Made by a program: the position numbers and the translations under genes. The notes under the pieces are model-generated. The model made no database searches. It saw only the letters and a program-made list of their open reading frames with translations, and had not been told where the DNA came from. Positions 7,685 through 15,939 of a stretch of DNA of 42,742 nt are shown here, piece by piece; positions within the stretch are counted from its first letter, which is position 1, and the number at the start of each line of letters is the position of its first letter. Source of the DNA: an uncultured Anaerosolibacter sp. (GTDB lineage Bacteria; Bacillota_A; Clostridia; Peptostreptococcales; Thermotaleaceae); contig CALECF010000002.1 in assembly GCA_937948705.1 (NCBI GenBank), forward strand, positions 1-42,742, given 5' to 3'.

Positions 7685-9447
7685 CACCCCTCTAAATCAA
7701 TTTTATAAACCCTAGATTTTGTAAACACTTTATGTTCCAACTCATAATCAAAAAGCAATGTGGTAGACTCTTTTTTTATAGGCCCTTCCCCTAGTTCCTC
7801 GAAACTGGACAAAACATCATACTGAAAGCTTTCAAAGTGCACCTTCTTAATGATCTGTTTTGCTGGTAATCCCTCGAACTGAGGCAAATATTTTTTTACG
7901 TTTTTTTCCCTTTGTAAAAAATGATGGGCTCTATTTCTAAAACTTTCATCATCTATCGGGTAAAAGAACTGGGGCACTGCACTTTTCCCTTGTTTCAAAT
8001 AATCTAGCTTAAGGAGTTCTCTAAAAAAAGCCATTTCATCCCATTTTTTCTCTTTATAAAAGTCCAGCAATACCTCATACAAAGCATTTCGTCCATGGGC
8101 ATGATGGTGATGACCTTTCATTTCCCAGTACTTCCCCAAATCCATATAAAAGTTTGCTGGACTTTCATAGAAACGACGAAGAATGAAATCAATACCCTCA
8201 TCAAATCCATGGGTATTATAGTATTGCTCCACCATTTCTTCCATCACCTTTATCCCAAGCATTTCTTCATAACTTATATACCGATTACCTAGGACTTCGT
8301 AAGGAGGCTCTTCTCGGTAAATGTAGTCATGCAGTTGAGCATCCTGTCTGATTCCTGAACCTTTTAAGAGCTTTAAAAATCCAAGCTGTAATTTCTCAGG
8401 TTTTAATCTATAAACGTCATCAAAGGACAGCTTAAATCGCTGAAATGTTTCATAGGGCAATCCAGCAATTAAATCCAGATGGAGATGAATATTCTTATAT
8501 TGAGAGATTGTCTTTACTGTTTCACTTAACCTGCCAAAATCAACCTTACGATCGATTGCCTCCATGGTCATATCATAAGTGGTTTGAACCCCCACCTCAA
8601 ATTGAAACAAACCCTCTCGTACGTGGCATAAAAACTCCAGTATTTCCTCATCCAATAAATCTGCTGTAATTTCAAAGTGAAAATTCGTAGTTCCATTGTC
8701 ATTGTCGTGGAGATACTTCATAATTTCGAAGCAGTGGGATTTTTTCGCATTAAAGGTTCTGTCCACAAATTTAACCTGTTTTACCTGGGCTGCCAAAAAA
8801 ACATCCATGTCCTTTTTGATGTGATCTATGGAAAAAAACCTAACTCCTTTTATCGTTGAAGAAAGGCAGTATCTACAATTATGTGGACACCCTCTAGAGC
8901 TTTCATAATAAATGATTCTATTTTCATACCCATCCAATCCATTGAGAAAAGGAGAAGGTATTGTTTCTAGCTCCTTTATCAGCCCCCGCTCTCTAGTAAC
9001 AGAAATTGCTTCACCCCTACGGTAAGCGATCCCATGAATACAGGCTATATCCCCTTGGCCTTCCACCAGATGGCCTAGCAACTCTTTAAAGGTAACCTCC
9101 CCTTCCCCCAAAATGATATAGTCGATACATGGGTTCTTATACAACAGCTCCTGGGCATCAAAGCTTACTTCCGGCCCTCCTAAAATGATCGTTACTCTAG
9201 GATTTATTTTCTTTAAATTCCTCGCGATCCTTAGGGTTTGTCCTATATTCCAAATGTAACAGGAAAAACATACAACGTCATGGTTCCCCTTGTATATTTC
9301 AGCCAGAACATAATCTAAATCATGATTAATGGTATACTCCTTGATATCTATATTTTCAAACATATATTTGCAATAATTCTTTAGATACTGCAAAGCCAAG
9401 GATGTGTGAATATATTTTGAATGCAGTGTGGTTAACAATATCTTCAT
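7684..9447 (-). CDS. B12-binding-domain radical SAM protein (DUF4080-type)
   Basis: This 587-aa protein has an N-terminal Rossmann-like cobalamin-binding domain (about 1-140; ends with IILGGPEVSF and ILGEGEVTF). A radical SAM core follows, with cluster motif C187-x3-C191-x2-C194 in RGCPHNCRYCLSS, and then a C-terminal region (about 370-560) resembling DUF4080. It probably binds a [4Fe-4S] cluster and S-adenosylmethionine, with or without cobalamin; the substrate is unknown. The start was moved to the ATG at 9447: it has AAAGGA at the right distance and begins MKILLTTLHSKYIH, as family members do, whereas the extra 21 upstream residues look non-native. Its stop overlaps the next gene. Confidence 0.85.
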   Translation of the reverse strand: MKILLTTLHSKYIHTSLALQYLKNYCKYMFENIDIKEYTINHDLDYVLAEIYKGNHDVVCFSCYIWNIGQTLRIARNLKKINPRVTIILGGPEVSFDAQELLYKNPCIDYIILGEGEVTFKELLGHLVEGQGDIACIHGIAYRRGEAISVTRERGLIKELETIPSPFLNGLDGYENRIIYYESSRGCPHNCRYCLSSTIKGVRFFSIDHIKKDMDVFLAAQVKQVKFVDRTFNAKKSHCFEIMKYLHDNDNGTTNFHFEITADLLDEEILEFLCHVREGLFQFEVGVQTTYDMTMEAIDRKVDFGRLSETVKTISQYKNIHLHLDLIAGLPYETFQRFKLSFDDVYRLKPEKLQLGFLKLLKGSGIRQDAQLHDYIYREEPPYEVLGNRYISYEEMLGIKVMEEMVEQYYNTHGFDEGIDFILRRFYESPANFYMDLGKYWEMKGHHHHAHGRNALYEVLLDFYKEKKWDEMAFFRELLKLDYLKQGKSAVPQFFYPIDDESFRNRAHHFLQREKNVKKYLPQFEGLPAKQIIKKVHFESFQYDVLSSFEELGEGPIKKESTTLLFDYELEHKVFTKSRVYKIDLEG

Positions 9448-9537
9448 ATATTTATCCTTTCGTTCCTTTGTTTTTATATTTTCAGCAGTTGTACATGCTT
9501 TTAAACACATTATAACACAAAGCTCACCAATAAATAC

Positions 9538-9565
9538 CAGGAGATAGGATCTTTCCTATCTCCTG
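9538..9565 (-). terminator. Terminator overlapping the stop of the Amidase_6 gene
   Basis: A 12-bp perfect stem, arms 9538-9549 and 9554-9565, loop TCTT. The stop codon (9556-9558) lies inside the hairpin. The trailing sequence on the minus strand is only moderately T-rich, so strength is uncertain. Confidence 0.65.
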
Positions 9566-10050
9566 TAGCCTAAGATATGCATAAAACGTATTTTTTTAAA
9601 GGCATAATTTGATATGGGATAATCAATGCGGTCAAAGGTATGGGCTGCAATCAATATTTTCTCCAAACTTCTTTCCCCAGGAAGTATATTTACAACCACA
9701 GGTGTATGATTGTAAATTCCATCATCTTCAAAATCCAATTGAATCAAATCCCCTACCTCAATGCCGTACATATCCGTTTCTTTTATGACAGGCCCTGCTG
9801 ATTTGTTGTATGCTAAAAACTTATGCAGATACTTTACACTGGTCCAAGCAGGAGCACGATCATTCATACTTCTATAATACCATCCATATTGCGTGTAGTT
9901 CATGGGACATCCTCCAGCATGGAGCACTTGAGACGCAAAATTTGTACAATCTCCACCCATTTTTTCAAAATCAGCATACCTTGGATTCCGGCCCATCGCC
10001 CATTTCCGTGCATATGAAACAGCAGCTGAACGATTGTATGGATAAATCAT
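9556..10050 (-). CDS. Amidase_6-domain protein (putative papain-like amidase)
   Basis: The whole 164-aa protein corresponds to the putative amidase domain (Pfam Amidase_6). It starts YNRSAAVSYARKWA, has the nucleophile region GGDCTNFASQVLHAGG with candidate Cys35, and a His in IYNHTPVV (His115). The family is thought to be cysteine hydrolases acting on amide bonds, often fused to cell-wall-binding or signal sequences. This copy has neither signal peptide nor accessory domain, so it appears cytoplasmic or released some other way. The ATG follows GAGGAGTGAT. It is monocistronic and divergent from the plus-strand gene at 10343. Confidence 0.8.
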   Translation of the reverse strand: MIYPYNRSAAVSYARKWAMGRNPRYADFEKMGGDCTNFASQVLHAGGCPMNYTQYGWYYRSMNDRAPAWTSVKYLHKFLAYNKSAGPVIKETDMYGIEVGDLIQLDFEDDGIYNHTPVVVNILPGERSLEKILIAAHTFDRIDYPISNYAFKKIRFMHILGYRR

Positions 10051-10342
10051 CCTATCACTCCTCGTATCTAACTATTTGTTTATTTCCCTATACTAACTAT
10101 GTATATTAGTAACTATCTTAAAAATGAACTCAAACTTAGGGATATTCAATAACATTGAGCCTATACCACCAAGGAACATTCCATATTACAAAATATATTA
10201 CTTCAAAACTTCAGATTTTCTTTACAAAAGTGGCCTGAATAGCACATATCCCCTTGTGGAAAATTAATTTGAAACAAAGCATAAGTTATTATTTCAAGAA
10301 TATGGTATAATATATAAAAGGTGGTTTAGGGGGTGATCCAAT
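10051..10342. other. Divergent intergenic region with a plus-strand promoter
   Basis: The gap separates divergent genes. On the plus strand an extended -10 (TGGTATAAT, hexamer at 10306-10311) lies 37 nt before the ATG at 10343, without a good -35. The minus-strand promoter for the Amidase_6 gene was not resolved. No riboswitch or further gene was seen. Confidence 0.5.
10306..10311 (+). promoter_or_regulatory. Extended -10 promoter for the gene at 10343
   Basis: TATAAT preceded by TG-G gives an extended -10 match. The -35 region 17 nt upstream is poor, which is usual for extended -10 promoters. An AGGGGGTGAT ribosome site follows at 10328-10337. Confidence 0.6.
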
Positions 10343-10834
10343 ATGTCAATTATGTCTTCGAAGCAGCTTAGGCATACATTCTGCATGGAGGAACTACGCA
10401 AAATCGGAGCACATGTGATCAATGTCCAAGGAATCAAGTTTTATGTAAAATATAATATGGATAATCTGAACATTGAATATATTTATCATATCAATCCTGA
10501 CTATACCTATTTATTAGAGCGTATCAAGCCCTATTTGCTGATTGCTGGAGTATACGCTACAGAAGAAGATGTTGTTGAGGCTATCAAGGTTGATATAGAT
10601 CAGTTCAAAAATGCAATGAAAAGTAAGAACTTTGATGACTTTGTGGCTATTGACCGAGATCTGACCGACATTGTGCGGTATTTCGAAGATTTATATCTTT
10701 ACTATAATATCAATCGTGAAGATCTCACCTTAATGAAAGAAGAAATCAATCGTGTTGTAGATTTAATACAACAAATCAAAAATAGAAGCGACCGTGTTTA
10801 CTACAAAAAAGATCCAGAGAGTTTTCGTACCTAA
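10343..10834 (+). CDS. Hypothetical protein
   Basis: This 163-aa protein is not recognised. It is soluble and charged, with no signal peptide or membrane segment. The N-terminal half has a mixed strand pattern (GAHVINVQGIKFYVKYNMDNLNIEYIYHINPDY, aromatic-rich). The C-terminal half is helical and acidic and could form a coiled coil (about 85-155). The strong AGGGGGTGAT site, an extended -10 promoter and a terminator directly at the stop codon argue that it is a real, independently expressed gene. The next gene downstream has its own leader. Confidence 0.75.
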   Translation: MSIMSSKQLRHTFCMEELRKIGAHVINVQGIKFYVKYNMDNLNIEYIYHINPDYTYLLERIKPYLLIAGVYATEEDVVEAIKVDIDQFKNAMKSKNFDDFVAIDRDLTDIVRYFEDLYLYYNINREDLTLMKEEINRVVDLIQQIKNRSDRVYYKKDPESFRT

Positions 10835-10860
10835 GGAAATGAAATTCATTTCCTTTTTTT
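10833..10860 (+). terminator. Terminator at the end of the 10343 gene
   Basis: AAGGAAATGA (10833-10842) pairs with TCATTTCCTT (10846-10855) and is followed by a run of T to 10860. The hairpin starts within the TAA stop codon (10832-10834). Confidence 0.85.
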
Positions 10861-10970
10861 GAGAAAACTTGGGAAATCTTTTTTAAAATTATTTATCACT
10901 TTTTGAAGGTTTTACGCGATTCTTGCCGAATATTTGTATATAACATGCGTAAGTAAGAAAGGTGGTCTAT

Positions 10971-11168
10971 ATGGAACAGTTCGACAGAATATCAATTCAA
11001 GAGATTTCCAAAACAGATATGTTAATGATTATTAAGGCCCTTGAATATACAGGAGAAAATACAAGTATCCCTTCCTTCATCAGTCTTAAGAATAGTATTG
11101 TAAAGCAGTTGAGTGAGTTAGCTGAAACGTCAGAGGATGAATTCCTATTGTATCTTCAGCAGAAATAA
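10971..11168 (+). CDS. Small hypothetical protein
   Basis: This 65-aa acidic, helical protein (starts MEQFDRISIQEISKTD; ends EDEFLLYLQQK) has no recognised domain. The ATG at 10971 was chosen because AAAGGTGG (10958-10965) is well placed; an in-frame GTG at 10962 would lie inside that site. It ends in front of a good terminator shared with the convergent radical SAM gene. The upstream 100 bp has no clear sigma-A promoter. No function can be offered. Confidence 0.65.
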   Translation: MEQFDRISIQEISKTDMLMIIKALEYTGENTSIPSFISLKNSIVKQLSELAETSEDEFLLYLQQK

Positions 11169-11185
11169 ATCGATCTAAAAATAAT

Positions 11186-11215
11186 AATCACAGCCTAATC
11201 AACATGGCTGTGATT
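11186..11215 (+). terminator. Bidirectional terminator between convergent genes
   Basis: AATCACAGCC (11186-11195) and GGCTGTGATT (11206-11215) form a 10-bp perfect stem followed on the plus strand by TCTTTTTAT. It separates the 65-aa gene (plus) from the radical SAM gene ending at 11221 (minus). Confidence 0.85.
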
Positions 11216-11220
11216 TCTTT

Positions 11221-12090
11221 TTATAGCCTTCTAAAGAATTCATCCCTATGGGTTTCTCCACTCTCCATAGCTTTTTCAAGACATGATAAAAGATTCCTTT
11301 GATCTTGGGGCAAAAGACCATGTAAAGAAACATAATTGGATGGATGATTACTTCGAAGCATACAATTCTCCAGTTGGAGTTCTTGAATAAACAAATGAGT
11401 TTCTCTCATGATTGCCTCGGGTGTCAGCAATTGGAACGTACCTTCTTGAACTTGGTCATATAATTCAGTACCTTCTTCAAGTAGTAATGTAAGCAATCCT
11501 AGGTATTGAGGATTTATGGCATTGATCACACGGGCAGAGTCAACAGCATGTTCTCTCCACTTTTCCGAACCGCCTAATCCTGAGATGACGGTTGCTGATA
11601 AGGCAATGCCTGATTCTATGATCTTCCTCCCAGCCCCTATCATTTCCTTGGCTGTCACTCCTTTTTTTATAGCTTTCAGTATTTCATCACTGCCAGACTC
11701 AATACCTAGATATGCAATGCCTAAACCGAGTTCCTTCAGTGCCTTTAACTCCCCTTCTGTTTTTCTAAGAATATCCTTTGGTGCGCTATATATGCCTACC
11801 CGCTCACACTCTGGGAACAATTCATTAATTCTTATGAGGATCGTTTTTAAATCTTCAGTTTTTAACACCAATGCATTGCCATCGGCCAAAAACACTCTTT
11901 TTACAGACTTATAGTGCATCCTTGCCGCTTCTAAATCCTTCATAATTTCATGAATAGGCCTAATCCTAAATTGCTTTTCTTTATACATGCTGCAAAATGT
12001 ACATTGATTATGGGAACATCCTATCGTCACCTGGACAATCAAGCTATAGGCTTCACTGGGCGGTCTGTACACCGTTCCTTCATAACGCAT
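11221..12090 (-). CDS. Radical SAM protein with a CX4CX2C cluster motif
   Basis: This 289-aa protein has a radical SAM core. The cluster cysteines are C25, C30 and C33 in IGCSHNQCTFCSMYK, a CX4CX2C spacing instead of the common CX3CX2C. A group of uncharacterised radical SAM proteins shares this GCSHNxCTFC signature. Other core landmarks are VFLADGNAL (about 67-75), GIESGSDEILKAIKKG (about 133-148) and GLGGSEKWREHA (about 172-183). The substrate is unknown. The ATG at 12090 was preferred over the upstream GTG because AAGGAG lies 8 nt before it. It is transcribed alone between the argS terminator and the convergent terminator. Confidence 0.82.
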   Translation of the reverse strand: MRYEGTVYRPPSEAYSLIVQVTIGCSHNQCTFCSMYKEKQFRIRPIHEIMKDLEAARMHYKSVKRVFLADGNALVLKTEDLKTILIRINELFPECERVGIYSAPKDILRKTEGELKALKELGLGIAYLGIESGSDEILKAIKKGVTAKEMIGAGRKIIESGIALSATVISGLGGSEKWREHAVDSARVINAINPQYLGLLTLLLEEGTELYDQVQEGTFQLLTPEAIMRETHLFIQELQLENCMLRSNHPSNYVSLHGLLPQDQRNLLSCLEKAMESGETHRDEFFRRL

Positions 12091-12117
12091 GCTATCCACT
12101 CCTTACCTTAATCGTAC

Positions 12118-12151
12118 AAATAGTCAGCTGACACAGGCCCGCTGACTATTT
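12118..12151 (-). terminator. Terminator after argS
   Basis: AAATAGTCAGC (12118-12128) and GCTGACTATTT (12141-12151) pair over 11 bp (one A/T-rich end) with a 12-nt loop. On the minus strand it follows the argS stop at 12159 and is followed by a T-rich stretch. Confidence 0.7.
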
Positions 12152-12158
12152 TGTATCC

Positions 12159-13859
12159 TTACATTTTTTCAGGTGCTGCCACACCAAGGAGCGCCAATCC
12201 ATTTTGAATCGTCTGTTTTACTGCATATACCAGCGCAACTCTTGATTTTTGCAATACTTTGTCTTCCACGATAATTGGACAATCATGATAAAACTTATTG
12301 AAACCTTGAGCCACATTTACAATATGTCTTGAAATAATGGCAGGCTCATACTTTCTCGCAGCATCTTCCACGATAGTGGGGAATTGCTGGATCAATCTCA
12401 CCAAATTCATTGCATCCTCATTAGACAACAGGCTATAGTCAGCTGATGCATCGACTTCTACTTCGGTCTTTCGTAATATGCTGGCTGCTCTAGCATGGGT
12501 ATATTGAACATAAGGTCCTGTCTCACCATCAAAGGATAATGTCTTCTCCCAAGAGAATGTATAGTCCTTAATTCGACTATTGGATAATTCCTGGAATACT
12601 ACGGCACCAATTCCAACCTGTTTTGCAACTTCATCCTTATTTTCAAGGTTAGGGTTCTTAGCACTGATAATTTCCTTTGTTTGCTCCACTGCCTTGTTGA
12701 GTACATCCTCAAGGAATACTACTCTTCCTTTTCTTGTAGACATGGTACCCTCTTCAAGACTAACCATACCGAATGGTACGTGAACACAATCCTTTACCCA
12801 TTCATTTCCCATGAGCTCTATGATCTTCATCCATTGCTGGAAGTGCAGCATTTGCTGTGATCCAACTACATATATGTTTTTATAAAAATCATAATGTTCC
12901 TTTCGATAGATGGCCGCTGCGATATCTCTTGTTATATACAGGGTAGAGCCATCGCTTTTACGAATCAATGCCGGAGGCATTCCGTGGGGTTCTAGATCCA
13001 CAATATCAGCCCCTTTAGACTCCTGCAATATTCCCTTTTTCTCCATCAATTCAATGACTTTAGGCATTTTATCGGAATAGAAGCTTTCTCCTGCATATGA
13101 GTCGAACTCGATGCCTAGCATGTCATACACTCTGCTAAATTCCTTCAGACTCTCATCCCTGAACCATTGCCACAATTTTAGTGCTTCCCCATTACCCTCT
13201 TCAAGTTTCTTAAACCAAGCTCTTGCTTCGTCTTCCAATTCTGGATTTTTCTCAGCTTCTTCATGGAATTTCACATAAAGCTTTAGTAATGCAGGGATCG
13301 GCTCTGCTTCGATTTCCTTTGCATCTCCCCAATTATTAAAGGCCACAATCAGCTTTCCGAATTGCGTTCCATAATCCCCAAGATGATTTATCGTAACCAC
13401 ATCATATCCAAGGTAATCAAAGATATTCGCTATGGCATGACCAATCACGGTAGTACGGATGTGCCCAATATGAAATGGTTTTGCAATATTAGGCGACGAA
13501 TACTCTACAATTACCTTCTTGTTTTCACCCATATCTGATGCGCCGAATTTTTCTTTTTTCTCGAAAACATCTCCGATGACGGATTGGGCAAAAATACTCT
13601 TATTAATAAAGAAGTTAACATAGGCAGCTGCATTTTCAACCTTCTCAAATAGTTCTATAGAGCCTAGTTTATCAGCTATTTCCTGGGCAATGAGGTTTGG
13701 TGATTTTCTAAACTCCTTCGCCAACTTGAAACAAGGAAAAGCAAAGTCTCCCATCTGTGTATTTGGTGGGATCTCAATCATCTCCATTACCTGATTAAAT
13801 TCCAGCTGCCCTGTCTTATCAACCAGAGCTTGAGCAATTTCCTTTTTAAAGTTAATCAT
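12159..13859 (-). CDS. argS: Arginyl-tRNA synthetase
   Basis: This 566-aa class I synthetase charges tRNA-Arg. The N-terminal Arg-specific additional domain covers about 1-100. The HIGH signature is present in SSPNIAKPFHIGHIRTT (about 122-138). The KMSKS-equivalent is MSTRKGRVV (about 360-368). The C-terminal DALR anticodon-binding domain starts near 450 and ends ALLGVAAPEKM. The length is typical. The ATG has a GAAGGAGGAG site. Expression is under an arginine-specific T-box leader immediately upstream (13887-14135) with specifier CGC, so uncharged tRNA-Arg should raise read-through. Confidence 0.98.
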   Translation of the reverse strand: MINFKKEIAQALVDKTGQLEFNQVMEMIEIPPNTQMGDFAFPCFKLAKEFRKSPNLIAQEIADKLGSIELFEKVENAAAYVNFFINKSIFAQSVIGDVFEKKEKFGASDMGENKKVIVEYSSPNIAKPFHIGHIRTTVIGHAIANIFDYLGYDVVTINHLGDYGTQFGKLIVAFNNWGDAKEIEAEPIPALLKLYVKFHEEAEKNPELEDEARAWFKKLEEGNGEALKLWQWFRDESLKEFSRVYDMLGIEFDSYAGESFYSDKMPKVIELMEKKGILQESKGADIVDLEPHGMPPALIRKSDGSTLYITRDIAAAIYRKEHYDFYKNIYVVGSQQMLHFQQWMKIIELMGNEWVKDCVHVPFGMVSLEEGTMSTRKGRVVFLEDVLNKAVEQTKEIISAKNPNLENKDEVAKQVGIGAVVFQELSNSRIKDYTFSWEKTLSFDGETGPYVQYTHARAASILRKTEVEVDASADYSLLSNEDAMNLVRLIQQFPTIVEDAARKYEPAIISRHIVNVAQGFNKFYHDCPIIVEDKVLQKSRVALVYAVKQTIQNGLALLGVAAPEKM

Positions 13860-13886
13860 GTTTTATCTCCTCCTTCAAAAATAAAA

Positions 13887-14135
13887 AACTCCCGCCTCTT
13901 TTATGCAAGAGACGAGAGTTATATCCCGTGTTACCACTCTTATTGATACAAATTGTATCCACTCTATACCCCGCTAACGGTGGGCATCCGTTTTACCTAC
14001 TGATTTTCAGTAAAAATCTCCGAGGTGCGCTTCAATCAAAGCTGTATATCGGACTTTCACCAACTCCGACTCGCTAAAATACTATGCTAGGATCTACTAT
14101 CCTCATCACTGATCAATATCCGACTATTGAGTATT
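13887..14135 (-). promoter_or_regulatory. T-box leader of argS, specifier CGC (Arg)
   Basis: Minus-strand leader with a T-box sequence AGAGTGGTAACACGGGA (13924-13940). The terminator is formed by 13887-13900 and 13907-13920 (with G-U pairs), followed by T6 and T4 runs. Stem I carries an AGTAGA internal-loop element and a GGTGAAAG apical part. In the specifier loop the minus strand reads GAAG-CGC-A-CCTCGG; CGC (14027-14029) is an arginine codon. Uncharged tRNA-Arg should stabilise the antiterminator. Confidence 0.92.
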
Positions 14136-14164
14136 AATGTATCATATATTTTTTACCAAATCAA
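14136..14164 (-). promoter_or_regulatory. argS promoter
   Basis: -35 TTGATT at 14159-14164, 17-nt spacer, -10 TACATT at 14136-14141 with an upstream TG-A. It lies directly before T-box stem I, as expected. Confidence 0.75.
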
Positions 14165-14380
14165 GTTTTTTTATAAGCTTTTTCATATTCTATCCTATTA
14201 TTATATATAATATATGTACTTGAGATACCTATTTTCTTGAAACACCAAGTCAGCAGACCCAATATTATCAAACTTTGTGGTGGTAGGCCTGTAAACCCGA
14301 TTTACATTAAGGACGACACATAGGTCGCCCCTTACCATGAAAGCAGAACAATGGATAATCTTTGATTAATTTTTCAAATC

Positions 14381-14404
14381 ACATATCTATATGTGTGTTA
14401 CAAT
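14381..14404 (+). promoter_or_regulatory. Extended -10 promoter and small palindrome before the rhomboid gene
   Basis: TACAAT at 14399-14404 is preceded by TG-T (extended -10), 30 nt before the TTG start at 14435. Just upstream, CACATAT/ATATGTG (14381-14395) forms a short palindrome in the -35 region that could be a protein-binding site. The operator idea is weak. Confidence 0.45.
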
Positions 14405-14434
14405 AGAATAAATACAAAATTTGGAGGGTTTTTC

Positions 14435-15871
14435 TTGTTAGTAAAATCAACGGCGCTGCTTATAAAATCCTTTATAGAACAAAATGAATTTTTTCTTTAT
14501 CCTTATCGTCCTATTGACGTGATCACTGATATCGTATTACATAAGCAGTTATGGTTTAAAGAATTCTTTATAGAGTTCATAAATGACCCTGAATTTCTTC
14601 AAGGTTCCCTAGATTATCAGAAGAACATTGTCTATCCATCTATCAAAGAGATTCAAACTCGCAATCGTTATAAAAAACTATTTTTTTATAAGATTGTATC
14701 CATTGATCAGCCTTATTCTGAAGAACAGCTAAACCAGCTAAAGGAGCTTCATCATTGGATTGCAGGTGAAAAAGTTAATCTTCACATTATAGTTCTGGAC
14801 TTGTCTACGCTGCAAATTGTCCATCAGCAATCTAACTTCGGGGATGATGAGGGCGTTCTCCCCGCCATCCAAGCATGGCTTCCCCAACTCCCCCTTGAGG
14901 ATTTGGCGGCAGTTGATTTACTAGATATAGAGAATCGGACGAAGCAGACAAAGGGTTACTTCTTTCCCAAGAAAAAATTTTATTTTACAAACGTAATTTT
15001 AGCCATTAATATTCTTATTTTCATCTATATGTCCATGACTGGGAGCACAACAAACTCTGGATACTTGATTGCCTTCGGGGCAAAATATAATCCACTCATT
15101 GCCGCAGGTGAATACTATCGCCTGTTTACCAGTATGTTTCTACATATCGGTATTGCCCATCTAATGTTTAATAGTTATGCTTTAAAAATGCTTGGAAAAG
15201 ATGTGGAATCAATTTACGGCACAACTAAATTTCTTTTTATCTATGTAGTGGCAGGGATTTTTGGTAGCCTTGGCAGCTTCCTATTCAGTCCCGCAGTATC
15301 GGCTGGGGCATCCGGCGCCATCTTTGGCCTTATAGGGGCCTATATGTATTTTGGCATACGCAGACCTGCTATTTTCTCCGCTCGATATGGTCTGAATCTT
15401 GTATCCATGCTGCTGATCAATATCGTGTTTGGCTTTACTGTCCCTGGCATTGATAATTTTGCCCATCTTGGTGGCTTTCTAGGAGGGTATCTATCTAGCT
15501 GGGCTATAGGACTCTCAAAGGAAAAACTTTTCCTCCGCAAACAAATGATCCCTCAATTACTCATCGTCTTCTTGGTGACTAGTTCCTTGCTGGCAGGAAT
15601 AGCACTCCAGCAAAAAACCTGGGAATATCATTTTCATAAGGGTGTAAAGGCACTTCAGCAAGATCAAATTGAAGAGGGCCAATCGTATCTTGAGAAGGGG
15701 ATCATTCTAAACCCCCAAGTAGGAGCATTTTACTACTACCTGGCCTACGCCCATTATCGTAAAGGTGATATCTCAATCGCCATAGAATATCTAAATCAAG
15801 CCCTTTCCCTTGATCCCCAAGACAAGGGCGCTCTAGAATTCCTACAAGAGCTCGAGGGTATTCAGCAATAA
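14435..15871 (+). CDS. gluP: Rhomboid-family intramembrane serine protease with TPR tail
   Basis: This 478-aa protein has the architecture of Bacillus GluP (YqgP): a cytosolic N-terminal domain (about 1-180), a rhomboid membrane core with six or seven helices (about 185-385) and two TPR units at the C-terminus (about 400-475). Catalytic Ser293 lies in the GASG motif and His344 in FAHLGGFLGG; HIGIAHLMFNS supplies the helix-2 His and Asn. It would cleave membrane-protein segments within the bilayer. The start is TTG at 14435, with GGAGGG 6 nt upstream; earlier ATG codons lack a site. It faces the convergent GerMN gene across a shared terminator. Confidence 0.9.
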   Translation: MLVKSTALLIKSFIEQNEFFLYPYRPIDVITDIVLHKQLWFKEFFIEFINDPEFLQGSLDYQKNIVYPSIKEIQTRNRYKKLFFYKIVSIDQPYSEEQLNQLKELHHWIAGEKVNLHIIVLDLSTLQIVHQQSNFGDDEGVLPAIQAWLPQLPLEDLAAVDLLDIENRTKQTKGYFFPKKKFYFTNVILAINILIFIYMSMTGSTTNSGYLIAFGAKYNPLIAAGEYYRLFTSMFLHIGIAHLMFNSYALKMLGKDVESIYGTTKFLFIYVVAGIFGSLGSFLFSPAVSAGASGAIFGLIGAYMYFGIRRPAIFSARYGLNLVSMLLINIVFGFTVPGIDNFAHLGGFLGGYLSSWAIGLSKEKLFLRKQMIPQLLIVFLVTSSLLAGIALQQKTWEYHFHKGVKALQQDQIEEGQSYLEKGIILNPQVGAFYYYLAYAHYRKGDISIAIEYLNQALSLDPQDKGALEFLQELEGIQQ

Positions 15872-15900
15872 CAAACAAAAGTACTCCATGCCCCTAAATA

Positions 15901-15939
15901 AATAACAAAAAAGCAGCCTTTGGCTGCTTTTTTGTTATT
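15901..15939. terminator. Bidirectional terminator between gluP and the GerMN gene
   Basis: An 18-bp perfect stem, arms 15901-15918 and 15922-15939, loop of 3. The T-run occurs on both strands because of the flanking A6/T6. It overlaps the last codons of the minus-strand gene (stop at 15935-15937). Confidence 0.92.

Noticed and set aside
10962..10970. GTG start for the 65-aa gene
   Set aside because: The GTG is inside the AAAGGTGG ribosome site; ATG at 10971 is better placed.
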